Part shown: in pieces, positions 12,951-22,247 of the stretch | How the letters are laid out: each line of letters starts with the position of its first letter | Numbering within the stretch: position 1 is the stretch's first letter | Virus record (IMG/VR): IMGVR_UViG_3300046559_000642 | Location: 1-45,991 of that record | Source of the DNA: a virus | Strand: one strand, 5' to 3' | Length of the DNA: 45,991 bases | The notes under the pieces: generated by a model | What the model was told of the DNA's origin: nothing | Seen by the model: only the letters and a program-made list of their open reading frames with translations | Databases searched by the model: none | Made by a program: the position numbers and the translations under genes

Positions 12951-12980
12951 TCGTCCAAACCGCCTTCGGGGGGAGGCAGC

Positions 12981-13262
12981 ATGACGATGATCCAAGATCG
13001 AGTCAGCGAGATCCTGGCTCGCCCAGACAGGGCCAGGCCGCGGTACCGAATAGTTCAGCCCATGCGAGAAAAGCCCACACCCCGTCAGCTCATGACAATC
13101 AGCGCCGTGTCTCACGGCATGACTCTAAGCGACGCTGCGGTGATTCTCGGGTGCACTCGCGAGACGTGCAAGTCTCACATGCGGGACGCCAAGCTCCGTA
13201 CTGCGGCGAAGACCACTCCTCACCTCGTAGCGATCTGCTTGAGGGAAGGATGGATCCCGTAG
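12981..13262 (+). CDS. LuxR/GerE-type helix-turn-helix protein (93 aa)
   Basis: TPRQLMTISAVSHGMTLSDAAVILGCTRETCKSHM has the LuxR C-terminal layout: Thr-Pro-Arg-Gln start, an Ala-Ala-x-Ile/Leu turn, and a recognition helix carrying Thr-x-Lys-Ser-His; the usual VKxH is CKSH here. No receiver or ligand domain, so it is a free-standing DNA-binding protein. The ribosome site GGGGGAGG precedes ATG 12981. Directly upstream of the terminase gene, it may control late transcription or act in packaging as a small-terminase-like recognition protein. Confidence 0.7.
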   Translation: MTMIQDRVSEILARPDRARPRYRIVQPMREKPTPRQLMTISAVSHGMTLSDAAVILGCTRETCKSHMRDAKLRTAAKTTPHLVAICLREGWIP

Positions 13263-13295
13263 AAAACCACTCCCCCCGGGAGGGGGTGAGGTAAG

Positions 13296-14789
13296 ATGGC
13301 TGCCGTTACCGCATCCGTTGACCTCGCATACGTGCCGAACCCGAAGCAGCAGCAATTCCACGGGCTCAAGGCGAAGTATCGCGGGTTCTGTGGCGGATGG
13401 GGTAACGGCAAGACCACCGGCGGCTGTGTGGAGTTCTTCCTTCGGTTGATCGAATTCCCGGGGACGAACTCCATCGTCGCCAGGAAGACTCGCCCTGAGC
13501 TCAAGTCTACGACGTGGGACATGCTCGTGAACGGCGACACGCAGGAGACTGGGTGGACGGGCATACCGAAGAATCTGATCCGTGTCAACCGCACGAGCGA
13601 CCTCTACATCGAGCTAGTCAACGGCTCTCGTATTCATGGGCTGCCGCTCGATGACCCGTCCAAGCTGGAGAACTACAACCTTGGACTGTTCCTCCTCGAT
13701 CAGGCGGAAGAGGTGGAGGAGGACATTATCCTCAAGATCCACGGTCGTCTCCGCCAGGTGAATGCGCCTCGCGAAGGCTTATTCCTGTTCAATCCGAATG
13801 GGCATAATCACCTGTGGCGGAGATTCATTGACCCACAGCGCAACGCTAAGTGGAAGGAGCTCTACCGGTGCGTTGAGGCGACTCCGTTCGACAACCCGAA
13901 TCTGCCCGACGACTACATCGAGCAGTTTGAGGGGTTGCCTAAGCACTGGTATGAGCGCTTCGTGGAAGGTAGCCATGAGGTCTTCACGGGGCAGATCTTC
14001 AACGACTACAATCCTGAGGTCCATGAGATCGCACCGTTCCACATCCCAAGCGACTGGGAGCGTTGGTGGTGCTTCGATCCGGGTATCAGGCATGAGGCGT
14101 GCTCGTTCTGGCTCGCTCGCGACTACGATGGGAACTGTTATGTCTATCGTGAGATCCTCGAGTCGAATGAGACGATTGAGTGGTGGGCGACTACGACGTT
14201 CGAAGCGGAGGCTGCACATGACTGGGGTGGTCCTGACGAAGAAATCTTCCGGCGATTCATCGGACCAGAGGCGCGAATCAGATCCCAGACTGATGGTAAG
14301 TCCGTCTACGACATCCTCGGAGAGTTTGGGCTCTATCCTGAGTTCTCTGATCGCGATCCCGCCGCCCGGATTTCTCGGATCACCGAGTACCTACGACCCA
14401 AGGTTGGACACGTACATCCACTCGGGCTTATGGAGGATGAGTCTGCAGGAGCACCTCGCCTCTATATCTTCAACGATCCTGTCGCGGTGCCTAAGCTGCG
14501 AGACTACCTGCCGCAGTATCGCTGGAAGCCCCAGCGGACTAACTTTACTGAGGAGGATTCACCCGAGAAGCCTCGCAAGAAAGACGACCACGATATCGAC
14601 TGCCTCGGACATATCCTCGTTGCACTGGATGAGCTTCCTGATCCTCCGATGGCGGATCGGGCTCGCTCTCCTGCTGACGCCGAGATACGAGAGATGGACG
14701 AACACTTCGACAGAGAGCTCGAGCTTGCCACCGAGCGGTCTATTGCTCGTGGCTACAGACCTGGCCGAATCCCGTCTTCGGTCGGGTGA
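13296..14789 (+). CDS. terL: Terminase large subunit (497 aa)
   Basis: ATP-driven DNA packaging motor and nuclease. Walker A GGWGNGKTT (33-41), Walker B-like LFLLDQAEE with D135 and E138, and a C-terminal RNase H-like nuclease with WWCFDPG (D261) and DDHDID (D433/D435) as metal ligands. Length is typical of the family. Preceded by a purine-rich ribosome site. It acts at the portal encoded at 16125. The putative small subunit is 2.2 kb upstream instead of adjacent. Confidence 0.92.
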   Translation: MAAVTASVDLAYVPNPKQQQFHGLKAKYRGFCGGWGNGKTTGGCVEFFLRLIEFPGTNSIVARKTRPELKSTTWDMLVNGDTQETGWTGIPKNLIRVNRTSDLYIELVNGSRIHGLPLDDPSKLENYNLGLFLLDQAEEVEEDIILKIHGRLRQVNAPREGLFLFNPNGHNHLWRRFIDPQRNAKWKELYRCVEATPFDNPNLPDDYIEQFEGLPKHWYERFVEGSHEVFTGQIFNDYNPEVHEIAPFHIPSDWERWWCFDPGIRHEACSFWLARDYDGNCYVYREILESNETIEWWATTTFEAEAAHDWGGPDEEIFRRFIGPEARIRSQTDGKSVYDILGEFGLYPEFSDRDPAARISRITEYLRPKVGHVHPLGLMEDESAGAPRLYIFNDPVAVPKLRDYLPQYRWKPQRTNFTEEDSPEKPRKKDDHDIDCLGHILVALDELPDPPMADRARSPADAEIREMDEHFDRELELATERSIARGYRPGRIPSSVG

Positions 14790-14798
14790 GGAGGAGGT

Positions 14799-15410
14799 AT
14801 GAGTAAGGAGACAACACTGCTACAGAAGGTGCAACCTCATGCGTTGCCACTGCTCAAGCAGAACCACACCAACAACCAGAGCTCTCGTCATGGGCATCGC
14901 GTTCGGCTCGTTGTTGTCCACAGATGGGGTGAACGGTACACGAGTGAAGTTCAGGAGGAGAAGATCTACGAGGGCGTTCAGAACTTCTTCAAGACGACGC
15001 AGGCACAAGCTTCGGCGCACATCGTCTATCCCGGCAGCGCACACCCAGGCGAGTGTGTGCAGATGGTGCCGTGGCATATGAAAGCGTGGACGGAGGCGTT
15101 CTACAACCCGGACAGTGTCGAGGTCGAATCGGCAGACGCGATCTGGCTCGGGGACGACCCAGCAGGCTTCCATCAGTTGGCGCACATCATTGCCTGGATG
15201 CTTCACCACTGGCAGTTGCCTGCTACGGAGCTGACGTCTGTTGGTGTCATCCACGGTAGCGGCTTCTGCCGGCACGGCGATCTAGGACAACTGGGTGGCG
15301 GACACACTAGCTGCCCGACAACCGATCAGCACCTGTGGAACTCGTTCGCTGCTCTCGTGAAAAGCGAATACCACAGAGGCGGATTCCGACCAACGTGGGG
15401 TATCTCATGA
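14799..15410 (+). CDS. N-acetylmuramoyl-L-alanine amidase, endolysin (203 aa)
   Basis: Amidase_2/PGRP fold: VRLVVVHRWG supplies the first zinc histidine (H41), ASAHIVYP is the conserved strand, and GFCRHGDLG with HTSCP gives H159 and C172 as the remaining zinc ligands. It cleaves the amide between N-acetylmuramate and the peptide stem, causing host lysis. GAGGAGGAGG precedes the ATG at 14799. No signal peptide, so holin-dependent release is expected. The position between terminase and portal, away from the holin-like genes at 33145-33895, is unusual. Confidence 0.88.
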   Translation: MSKETTLLQKVQPHALPLLKQNHTNNQSSRHGHRVRLVVVHRWGERYTSEVQEEKIYEGVQNFFKTTQAQASAHIVYPGSAHPGECVQMVPWHMKAWTEAFYNPDSVEVESADAIWLGDDPAGFHQLAHIIAWMLHHWQLPATELTSVGVIHGSGFCRHGDLGQLGGGHTSCPTTDQHLWNSFAALVKSEYHRGGFRPTWGIS

Positions 15411-15754
15411 ACCACAACATCCAGCTCGTAGAGCGAATGACTCTGCCGCCGGCCATGTGCATGAAGTGCGGCAAGGGCAACACCCCCGATGGGGAGACGG
15501 GCGAAGTCGGTCCGTTCCTCGACATGGGCCTCGAGTACAACTGGGGTGACTCGGGATATCTCTGCATGGACTGCGTCGCGCTGATGGCAGTCACAGCGAA
15601 CTGGATCAGCCCCGACACGAAGAAAGACCTCGAGCGTCGGATCAAGAAGCTGGAGGCGAAGATCCACGACAAGGACGCAGAGATCGAGGTTCGGGCGCAG
15701 CGGGAGCGTGCTGCGATTCGGAGAGCTCGTGGCGCTGAGGCGGTAGCGTCGTGA
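15407..15754 (+). CDS. Zinc-knuckle plus coiled-coil protein (115 aa)
   Basis: The ATG at 15407 overlaps the amidase stop as ATGA. N-terminal half has CMKC and CMDC knuckles about 50 residues apart (one zinc site); C-terminal half is a charged coiled coil (KKDLERRIKKLEAKIHDKDAEIE). No named family. Probably an assembly accessory protein. Confidence 0.65.
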   Translation: MNHNIQLVERMTLPPAMCMKCGKGNTPDGETGEVGPFLDMGLEYNWGDSGYLCMDCVALMAVTANWISPDTKKDLERRIKKLEAKIHDKDAEIEVRAQRERAAIRRARGAEAVAS

Positions 15755-16128
15755 TTTGGGCGTCTCTGATCGTAACCGCTCTCATCGCATGTGTTGCCCT
15801 TGCGATCATGTTCCTGATGCTCCAGGGCATCTCTCAAACGCTTTCCAACGCGCTCTCAACGCTCGAACGGGTACATGCGAGTGATGGGAAACGTATCGAC
15901 CAGGTCCTCGATCGACTCATGGCGATGGACTTCGAGTCGTTCAAGAACTACCAACTCGCGGAGGACAGCGACGTTGGCGGCATCGAGGACTTCGAAGAGC
16001 CGGTCGTACAGCTCACGGGGCCGGGCATCGGTCGTGAGGGGCTTGGTGGAGATGACCTTGCGGCTGCAGCGAACGAACGACGGATCTTGGCAGAGGACTT
16101 CCCACCGCTGGAGGAGGCTGAAGCGTGA
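15751..16128 (+). CDS. Single-pass membrane protein (125 aa)
   Basis: GTG at 15751 overlaps the upstream stop as GTGA. N-terminal hydrophobic helix (LIVTALIACVALAIMFLML), followed by an amphipathic helical stretch and an acidic tail. Its place next to the amidase would fit a holin or lysis accessory role, but the long soluble tail is atypical of holins. Confidence 0.6.
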   Translation: MIWASLIVTALIACVALAIMFLMLQGISQTLSNALSTLERVHASDGKRIDQVLDRLMAMDFESFKNYQLAEDSDVGGIEDFEEPVVQLTGPGIGREGLGGDDLAAAANERRILAEDFPPLEEAEA

Positions 16129-18323
16129 GACTTGGCGAGTGCACAAACCAGGCTGACCTCCTCAGCGCTCTCGAAAGCGCTCGTAAGAGGCGAATCGAGC
16201 AACGTCGGGGCTGGGAGATCGTCTGGTGGAACAACTTGGCACTCGTAGCGGGCGATCACTACGCCTACTGGGATCCGGTCAGAGCGCTGTACGTGGACCG
16301 TGACCCGAATTTCGACCCCACCATCCTCTCAGGAGACAAGAAACCGCGGATGGTCATCAACCATGCGCTTACGGTGGCTCGTACGGAGCTCTCCAAGATG
16401 ACCAAAAGCCGCCCGATCACGGAAATCATCGCCAATTCCACCGACGAGCGGGATATTGCCGCCGTGAAAGTCGGGCGGAACGCTCTGAACTACGCCGAGT
16501 GGAAGTTTCAGCTGCCTCGCATGAGAAAGCAGGCACTGTGGTGGATGATTCAGTGCGGAATCGGCGCCATGTACGTCGGATGGGACTCGCTGGACGACCA
16601 GGCGGGTAACATCAGCTTCATGATTGACCCCGCAACGGGGGATCCAACGTTTTCACCGCCTCGTCAGCGAGAGTTGGAGCAGCTGGTCCAGGAAGGCACT
16701 CTCGACGATATCCAGAGGGTCACCCAGCCCATGGGTGAACTGGAATTCAAGGTGTTCTCGCCCTTCCAGCTGCTCCCTGACGAGACAGCCCTCGACTTCG
16801 ACCAGTGCAAGGACCTCATTACCACAGAGGTGGCGGATGTGGACGTGCTCAGGGGCGAGTACGGACGCGCTGCTCGAGATATCGGGGTTGAGGAAGTGAA
16901 CCTCGGGACGATCGAGCGCCGCATGATGCAGCGAGTAGGCTGGGCAGGCTGGCAGGGCCAGGACGTCGATAACGGCGCTAACGTCCACACTTGGTGGTTG
17001 ACGCCTGGTGTGTATCGAGGCAACAACTTCCTGAAGAACGGCAAGTACGTGCGGTGGTGTCAGGACCGCATCTTGGACATGTCGTCAGGCTTCCCGTTCC
17101 AGGACTCGAGGCTCCCGTTCGTGTTCTTCCAGCACATCCCGCAGGCAACGTCGATCTGGCCGGACACCGTCATCAACCACATCCGGGGGCCAAACCTTGA
17201 GATTGACAAGACCGTCAGTCAACTCGTGGAAGCAAAAGACTACATGGCGAATCCCATGTGGCGCGTGGCTACACAGCAGAAGGTCAAGGGACAGATCAAA
17301 GCGAGAGCGGGGTCAATCCTGAGATATGTCCACGTACCTAACATTCCGCCACCCGAACCGATCCAGGGGCTTCAGCTTCCCCAGCAGGTCGAGAACCTCA
17401 TCGCAGGTCTTCGCGAGCAGATCCTGGATATCTCTGGACAGTCCGAAGTCGCTCACGGCAATGTCCCTACTGGCGTACGCAGTGGCGTTGCTGTTGCTTA
17501 CCTACAGGAAGAGGACGATACCAAGATCGCTCCGACGATTGAGAACTTGGAGTACGCTGTAGCGCTAGAGGGTAGTATGACCTTGGAGCGCTTCTCGCAG
17601 TTCTACTCTGTGGAGCGGATCATTCAGTTCAACGACCCCGATGGCAAGTTCGATGCCATGAAGTTCAAGGGGGCCAACCTGAAGAACAACACCCAGGTAG
17701 TCTGTCAGGTCGGTTCAGCGATGCCACGATCGAAGGCTGCGAGGCAGCAGTACACGCTCGAACTCGTGTCTCTGGGTATCCTCACTGACCCCGATCAGAT
17801 CAAGGAGGAGCTCGACCTGGGTAGTGGTGCGCCATCAGTCCGCGATATGAACATCGCTCAAGCCAAGCGCGAGAATAACATCATGCTGCATGGCATGGCG
17901 ATGGGTATGTTCAAGCTACCAGCGAATGCTACTAGCCCCGAGGTCGATCAGACCGTAGCGACGGCTGTCCCCGTCAAGGCTTGGCAGGACCACGCTCTGC
18001 ACATACAGGAGCATACGATGGAGATGATGACGGTCGAATTCGATACCCTGTCTGTTGCCAAGCCCGGAATCGTCCGGCTTTTCGACGAACATGTAGCGAT
18101 GCACCAGAAGATGCTTGCCGACCAACAGGCAGCTGCTGCTCAGGCGCAGGAGGCTGCGAAGGGCGCGCCTGAAAGCGCAGGCGGAATTCCTGCAGGCGAT
18201 GGTGGACCGCCACCACCTGGTGTACCGGGCATGACTCGTCAGCAGACGAAGGTTCCTGACATTATCGGGGGCGGGCAGACTGAACTGACAGCTCGCCGTC
18301 AACCCCCACTACCACAGAGGTAA
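16125..18323 (+). CDS. Portal protein (732 aa)
   Basis: GTG start overlapping the upstream stop (GTGA). N-terminal region matches P22-type podovirus portals: helical RKRRIEQRRGWEIVWW, KKPRMVINHALTVARTELSKM, then RPITEIIANSTDERD and an alpha-beta core. Size fits the long P22-like class. A Gln/Ala/Pro-rich C-terminal tail follows the crown. Forms the dodecameric DNA channel to which terminase and adaptor proteins bind. Confidence 0.85.
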   Translation: MRLGECTNQADLLSALESARKRRIEQRRGWEIVWWNNLALVAGDHYAYWDPVRALYVDRDPNFDPTILSGDKKPRMVINHALTVARTELSKMTKSRPITEIIANSTDERDIAAVKVGRNALNYAEWKFQLPRMRKQALWWMIQCGIGAMYVGWDSLDDQAGNISFMIDPATGDPTFSPPRQRELEQLVQEGTLDDIQRVTQPMGELEFKVFSPFQLLPDETALDFDQCKDLITTEVADVDVLRGEYGRAARDIGVEEVNLGTIERRMMQRVGWAGWQGQDVDNGANVHTWWLTPGVYRGNNFLKNGKYVRWCQDRILDMSSGFPFQDSRLPFVFFQHIPQATSIWPDTVINHIRGPNLEIDKTVSQLVEAKDYMANPMWRVATQQKVKGQIKARAGSILRYVHVPNIPPPEPIQGLQLPQQVENLIAGLREQILDISGQSEVAHGNVPTGVRSGVAVAYLQEEDDTKIAPTIENLEYAVALEGSMTLERFSQFYSVERIIQFNDPDGKFDAMKFKGANLKNNTQVVCQVGSAMPRSKAARQQYTLELVSLGILTDPDQIKEELDLGSGAPSVRDMNIAQAKRENNIMLHGMAMGMFKLPANATSPEVDQTVATAVPVKAWQDHALHIQEHTMEMMTVEFDTLSVAKPGIVRLFDEHVAMHQKMLADQQAAAAQAQEAAKGAPESAGGIPAGDGGPPPPGVPGMTRQQTKVPDIIGGGQTELTARRQPPLPQR

Positions 18324-18325
18324 TC

Positions 18326-18496
18326 GTGCCATACGCGAACATACCCAAACCACTGTGGGGCAAGATGGATGATTGCGTAGCTCAGGTGAAGAAGAAGGGC
18401 AAGAGTAAGAATGCCTACGCCATATGCTACGCGTCGGTTGTTGGCAGCGACGTTGCCAGCGCAGCCAGGTCACGGCTAACGAAGGGAGGCAAGTAG
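18326..18496 (+). CDS. Small conserved phage protein (56 aa)
   Basis: GTG at 18326 just after the portal stop. MPYANIPKPLWGKMDDCV followed by KGKSKNAYAICYAS is a recurring small phage protein, usually found in head-gene clusters, with a conserved Pro-x-x-Leu-Trp-x-x-Met-Asp-x-Cys core. Function not known. Its TAG overlaps the next GTG. Confidence 0.7.
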   Translation: MPYANIPKPLWGKMDDCVAQVKKKGKSKNAYAICYASVVGSDVASAARSRLTKGGK

Positions 18497-18939
18497 TGGC
18501 CAAGCATAACAAGACGTCTGGGACTGTCTCGAGCAAGGCGTCCGATCAGACTGTTGCCACGTTTTCCGGTGACGGTCCGGCGGCAAGCGAGCAGTACCCG
18601 GAGCGTCGTCCGCTCGACGTGGATGTCGCGGACATCAAGAACCCCGACAAGAAGTACGAGGGTGAGCACGATGCGCCCCTGAACCTCGAGTCGTGGGTCA
18701 AGCTCGACGGCAAGCACAAGCTCGTGCCGAAGCATCTCGACGGCGCACTGGCGTCCGTCGTTTCCTTCCCGACGCTCCACGTCCAGGACGAGGAGACGGG
18801 CGAGGAGTACGACACCGTTCCGCCAAAGGCGGTAGTCACGGTGAAGGAACGCAGCCAGGGTACGATCCTGCACCTCCCAAGGGAGGCATTCGCTGCGGTG
18901 TACCCCAACGGGCGAACGGAAGCGATTCCCTTTGCCTAA
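18496..18939 (+). CDS. Hypothetical head-cluster protein (147 aa)
   Basis: GTG at 18496 overlaps the upstream stop and follows GGGAGG. Disordered N-terminus then a possible beta-domain (KVVPKHL-like, VVSFPTLHVQDEETG, AVVTVKERSQG). No recognised family; its place between portal and scaffold suggests a minor head component. Confidence 0.6.
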   Translation: MAKHNKTSGTVSSKASDQTVATFSGDGPAASEQYPERRPLDVDVADIKNPDKKYEGEHDAPLNLESWVKLDGKHKLVPKHLDGALASVVSFPTLHVQDEETGEEYDTVPPKAVVTVKERSQGTILHLPREAFAAVYPNGRTEAIPFA

Positions 18940-19240
18940 GGACATCCGAAACTTGGACGAGGCGCTGGAGGTCATCGAGAGCCTTTCGATGCAAACCACG
19001 CAGGGCGCTTACGTCAAGGTCTCCGATGTTAGGAGGCTGCTCACGGATAAGCGTGAGGTGATGGAGAAGGAGCTTGAGGAACGCATCGAGCGTCGGATTC
19101 CTTACCGCATGACTCCTGAGCGGGCACGGCGGATGGCCATGCGTGACGATGATCTACGCGAGACGCATAAGAGCCCACCGCGCGAGCCAGGCAAGTCCAT
19201 TCCAGCAGGCCCAGTCGCCAACGAGGGCGTTAAATCGTAG
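18932..19240 (+). CDS. Hypothetical head-cluster protein (102 aa)
   Basis: Reads from a TTG at 18932, overlapping the upstream stop by 8 bp. Helical N-terminus (DEALEVIESL), Arg-rich middle, disordered Pro-rich tail. Start codon uncertain. No recognised family. Confidence 0.5.
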   Translation: MPKDIRNLDEALEVIESLSMQTTQGAYVKVSDVRRLLTDKREVMEKELEERIERRIPYRMTPERARRMAMRDDDLRETHKSPPREPGKSIPAGPVANEGVKS

Positions 19241-19258
19241 GCCGGAAGGGAGATCGTT

Positions 19259-20125
19259 GTGGGTGAAATGGCAGACAGAATGGCCGCACAGATCGCCGAG
19301 GATGGTGGCGTTGGGGACGCCGACGGTGGCGCGGCTCCAACACCGGGTACCGGAAGGGAAGATTCTGGCGCGCAGCCCGCAGGGGCGGAAAACACTGATA
19401 GCCAGCGTCAGGGTCCCCCAGAGTCGATTCCGTACTCCCGATTCCAGGAGGTAAATACCCGTCTCAACGAGCTGAAGGGTTACGAAGCGCTCGCTGAGTA
19501 CGGGATCGAGCCGGACTCCGCGGTTCGTCTGGCCAACTTCGAGGCCGCTTACGTCAGTGATCCGAAAGGCATCATCGGCTCTCTCATTGATAACCAACAG
19601 GACTTGTCCGAGGGTGACAAGGCTGCGATGAAGGCTCTGCTTTCTCGTGAGGCCGATCCCCCTGCTGGCGCTCAAGGTGACGATGAGGAGGGCAAGGGTG
19701 AGGTTGCACTTCCCCCTGACGTAGTGGAACGGATGCAGTACATCGACCAGCTTCGGGCACGTGAAGCCGAGGCCACGTCGAACCTGCAGCTTGATCACGT
19801 CGTTGGTCATTGGAACGGCCTGGATAAGCAGGACAGCCTGGAAGTCCCCGAGAGAACCCAGCTCGTGTGGATTCAGGCCGCTGCAGGACGGGGCGGCTAT
19901 GAGACCCTCGAGCAACTGGCGGAAGCCGCTAGGGGTATGTACTTGGAGGACAGGGATGCCTCTCTAGGATCGGTCGTTCAGTCGAGAGATACGGGAGCGC
20001 CTCGTACGGTGCCCGGTGGTGGAGCTGCGCCATCGCCTCCGGAGAAGTTCGCAGACTTCGGAGCCGCGAATAAACAGATCCTCGCCGATATCCGAGCAGG
20101 GCGTCTGCCCGGGATCGAAGAATAG
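19259..20125 (+). CDS. Scaffolding protein (288 aa)
   Basis: GTG at 19259 with GGGAG upstream. Disordered Gly/Ala-rich start, then YSRFQEVNTRLNELKGYEAL, a motif common in phage scaffolds, acidic helices, and a C-terminal helix ending GRLPGIEE. It sits immediately before decoration and capsid genes, the standard place. Would nucleate capsid assembly and be lost on maturation. Confidence 0.75.
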   Translation: MGEMADRMAAQIAEDGGVGDADGGAAPTPGTGREDSGAQPAGAENTDSQRQGPPESIPYSRFQEVNTRLNELKGYEALAEYGIEPDSAVRLANFEAAYVSDPKGIIGSLIDNQQDLSEGDKAAMKALLSREADPPAGAQGDDEEGKGEVALPPDVVERMQYIDQLRAREAEATSNLQLDHVVGHWNGLDKQDSLEVPERTQLVWIQAAAGRGGYETLEQLAEAARGMYLEDRDASLGSVVQSRDTGAPRTVPGGGAAPSPPEKFADFGAANKQILADIRAGRLPGIEE

Positions 20126-20133
20126 GAGAGCTG

Positions 20134-20466
20134 ATGGCAGCTACCACAGCTATCGTGAAACGTGGAGCTTCCGGAGACCTGTTCGACCGGTTGGTGGACG
20201 TTACACTCGACGCCTCATACCCAGCGGGGGGCTATCCCTTGACCCCGCAGCAGCTCGGGTTCGGGCTCAACGGATCAATCGTTTTCGTGGACGGAGCCGC
20301 GTCCAAGACTGGCGGTTGGGAAGCGGGTTGGGACTACACCAACGGGAAGTTGCAGGTCTTCGACAGCTCTGGAGCAGCCAGCGCGGCCATGCACGAGGTA
20401 GCACCGGCGACGGTCCTCACGGGCGTCGTTGTTCGCCTCGCTTGCAAAGGCGTCGGGCAAGGCTGA
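20134..20466 (+). CDS. Putative capsid decoration or head protein (110 aa)
   Basis: Good ribosome site (AGGAGAG) before ATG 20134. Beta-rich (FDRLVDVTLDASYPAGGYPL, NGSIVFVDG, GKLQVFDSSG), size of a head decoration protein, and located between scaffold and major capsid genes. Family by context and composition. Confidence 0.65.
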   Translation: MAATTAIVKRGASGDLFDRLVDVTLDASYPAGGYPLTPQQLGFGLNGSIVFVDGAASKTGGWEAGWDYTNGKLQVFDSSGAASAAMHEVAPATVLTGVVVRLACKGVGQG

Positions 20467-20482
20467 GAAGGAGAGGTAGAGA

Positions 20483-21766
20483 ATGACTCAGACAACTACC
20501 TCTGCAGACGCGATCCTCCAGAACTATTACCTCCCTGTGGTCAGGGAGATGATCAACCAGCGTGCAATCCTGCTCTTCGGGTACACGCCGGCAGAACTGG
20601 AGGCAGGAGCAGGTACGATGAACGCTGCTGGCGGAGAGACTCTGGACTACAGGGGTATCTCCAAGGATGCGGACTTGGTTGAGTTCGCAGGCCGGCAGTG
20701 GGTCATCGCGCTGCATACCTCTCGCAACGAGTCGGGAACGGCTCGCGCGGAAGGTGCAACGCTCCCGACGCCGGGTCAGCAGGGATGGGCGGACATTCTC
20801 GACAAGGTCCGCAAGGAGTACAAGCAGATCATGCTCACGGGCTTCTCGATGGAAGTCACGGAGCGCAGTCTCGGGGCGTACCTGCGTCTCCTCGAGGCCG
20901 AGACCGTTGGCGCAGTCAACGATCTCCGTAAGGATATGAACCGTCAGGCCTTCGGTGATCAGCGCGGTACGTTGTGCCAGATCACTGCTGACGGCGCGAA
21001 CACGGTCACGGTCGACAACCTGCAGTACCTCCGCGTGGGGATGTTCGTGGATATCGTCAACCAGTCCACGGACGCCATCCTCGCATCGCGGGTGCAGATC
21101 TCCGCGATCGTGGCTGCGACTCGCGTTGTGACCTACACCGGGTCCGACGTGACGGCCATTCCGGGTACCCACGTCCTCGCGGTCGAGGGGAACTGGAAGC
21201 AGGAGATCAACGGTCTCCGCAACATCATCCGCAGCGACCTTTCCCAGAACTTTAGCCTGCACTCCATCGACTCGTCGGTGGCAGGCAACGAGTACTGGAA
21301 GGCGAAGCAGGCGGACGGTGGCAACGCAACCTTCGACGAGGACGCGGGGCAGTTGCTCCTCGATCAGATCGGCGCCGAGGGTTGGGAAACCGAGATGCTT
21401 CTCACCACGAGAGGCATCCGTCGCCGGTACGTGAACACTCTCAAGGCCCAGAAGCGGTGGAACGATGCCAACGCCGGCACCATGCACGGTGGCTTCAAGT
21501 ACATCGACTACAACGGCCTGCCGTTGGTGTTCGACGACGACTGCCCGAAGCAGTACATGTTCTTCATCCGGCCCGACGACTTCCTGTGGGTGCAGCTCAA
21601 CGGGAACGACTTCCGCTGGATGAACCGCGACGGCGCGATCCTCCGCAAGGTGGAGAACCCCGACACGGATGCGTACAAGGCTACGCTGTACAAGTACTGC
21701 GACCTGGGTGTCTTCCGTCGCAAGACGCAAGGCACCATCTTCAACCTCGCAGACGACATTCCGTAG
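20483..21766 (+). CDS. Major capsid protein (427 aa)
   Basis: HK97-fold capsid candidate: N-arm-like start, then RKEYKQIMLTGFSMEVTERS and RLLEAETVGAVNDLRKDMNR, the spine-helix region typical of N4/P22-type major capsid proteins. A beta-rich inserted region (roughly residues 175-230) could be an insertion domain. Preceded by scaffold and decoration genes and by a GAAGGAGAGG ribosome site. A long antisense reading frame over the gene is a codon-bias shadow. Confidence 0.85.
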   Translation: MTQTTTSADAILQNYYLPVVREMINQRAILLFGYTPAELEAGAGTMNAAGGETLDYRGISKDADLVEFAGRQWVIALHTSRNESGTARAEGATLPTPGQQGWADILDKVRKEYKQIMLTGFSMEVTERSLGAYLRLLEAETVGAVNDLRKDMNRQAFGDQRGTLCQITADGANTVTVDNLQYLRVGMFVDIVNQSTDAILASRVQISAIVAATRVVTYTGSDVTAIPGTHVLAVEGNWKQEINGLRNIIRSDLSQNFSLHSIDSSVAGNEYWKAKQADGGNATFDEDAGQLLLDQIGAEGWETEMLLTTRGIRRRYVNTLKAQKRWNDANAGTMHGGFKYIDYNGLPLVFDDDCPKQYMFFIRPDDFLWVQLNGNDFRWMNRDGAILRKVENPDTDAYKATLYKYCDLGVFRRKTQGTIFNLADDIP

Positions 21767-21794
21767 GCCACATCTACGGGATAGGAGGCGGACG

Positions 21795-22247
21795 ATGGAA
21801 ATGCTACCGATGAAGGCCTGGTACAACGCCGAGGTAGGCGTAGTCGAGCTGGAAGACGACGTACTTTCCATCGTCCGCCAAGTCCGTGAACTGTACGGCA
21901 GGCGGATCACTGTCGACCTGATCCCCGATTCACCTGAGCCGTATGCGTTCGTAGAGCACTGTGAAGACGGTACTGATCGACTCGTATTCACTTGCATCGA
22001 GCTGGACAATCGCGCTCTAGAGCGTCTCCAGAGATCCGACAGTCACAGCCGCATGTACGTCGACCCATACGACGCTGCTGAGGTAGAACAGGATCGACTC
22101 CAGGATGAAAAGGAGAAAGCTTCGAGGGAAGTCTTGCTCGAGCACGCTGAGGAGATGGCGTATGACCTCAAGCGTGATGGCCGCGGCGAATCGCTGCCGC
22201 TAACTGTAGGACTCAACAAGGGGCATACTCAGCGTGCCAACCGCTAA
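21795..22247 (+). CDS. Hypothetical head-tail region protein (150 aa)
   Basis: AGGAGG precedes ATG 21795. Mixed alpha/beta start (VGVVELEDDVLSIVRQVRELYG), then PEPYAFVEHCEDGTDRLVF and charged helices. Position between capsid and adaptor genes suggests a minor head or completion protein. No recognised family. Confidence 0.6.
   Translation: MEMLPMKAWYNAEVGVVELEDDVLSIVRQVRELYGRRITVDLIPDSPEPYAFVEHCEDGTDRLVFTCIELDNRALERLQRSDSHSRMYVDPYDAAEVEQDRLQDEKEKASREVLLEHAEEMAYDLKRDGRGESLPLTVGLNKGHTQRANR

Noticed and set aside
13762-14802. 346-codon open frame in another frame of the terminase gene
   Set aside because: Ser/Arg-rich low-complexity translation typical of an out-of-frame shadow; the terminase motifs are in the other frame.
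20417-22009. 530-codon open frame antisense to the major capsid gene
   Set aside because: Mirrors the capsid gene's codon bias, has no ribosome site or domain, and would oppose a strongly expressed late gene.
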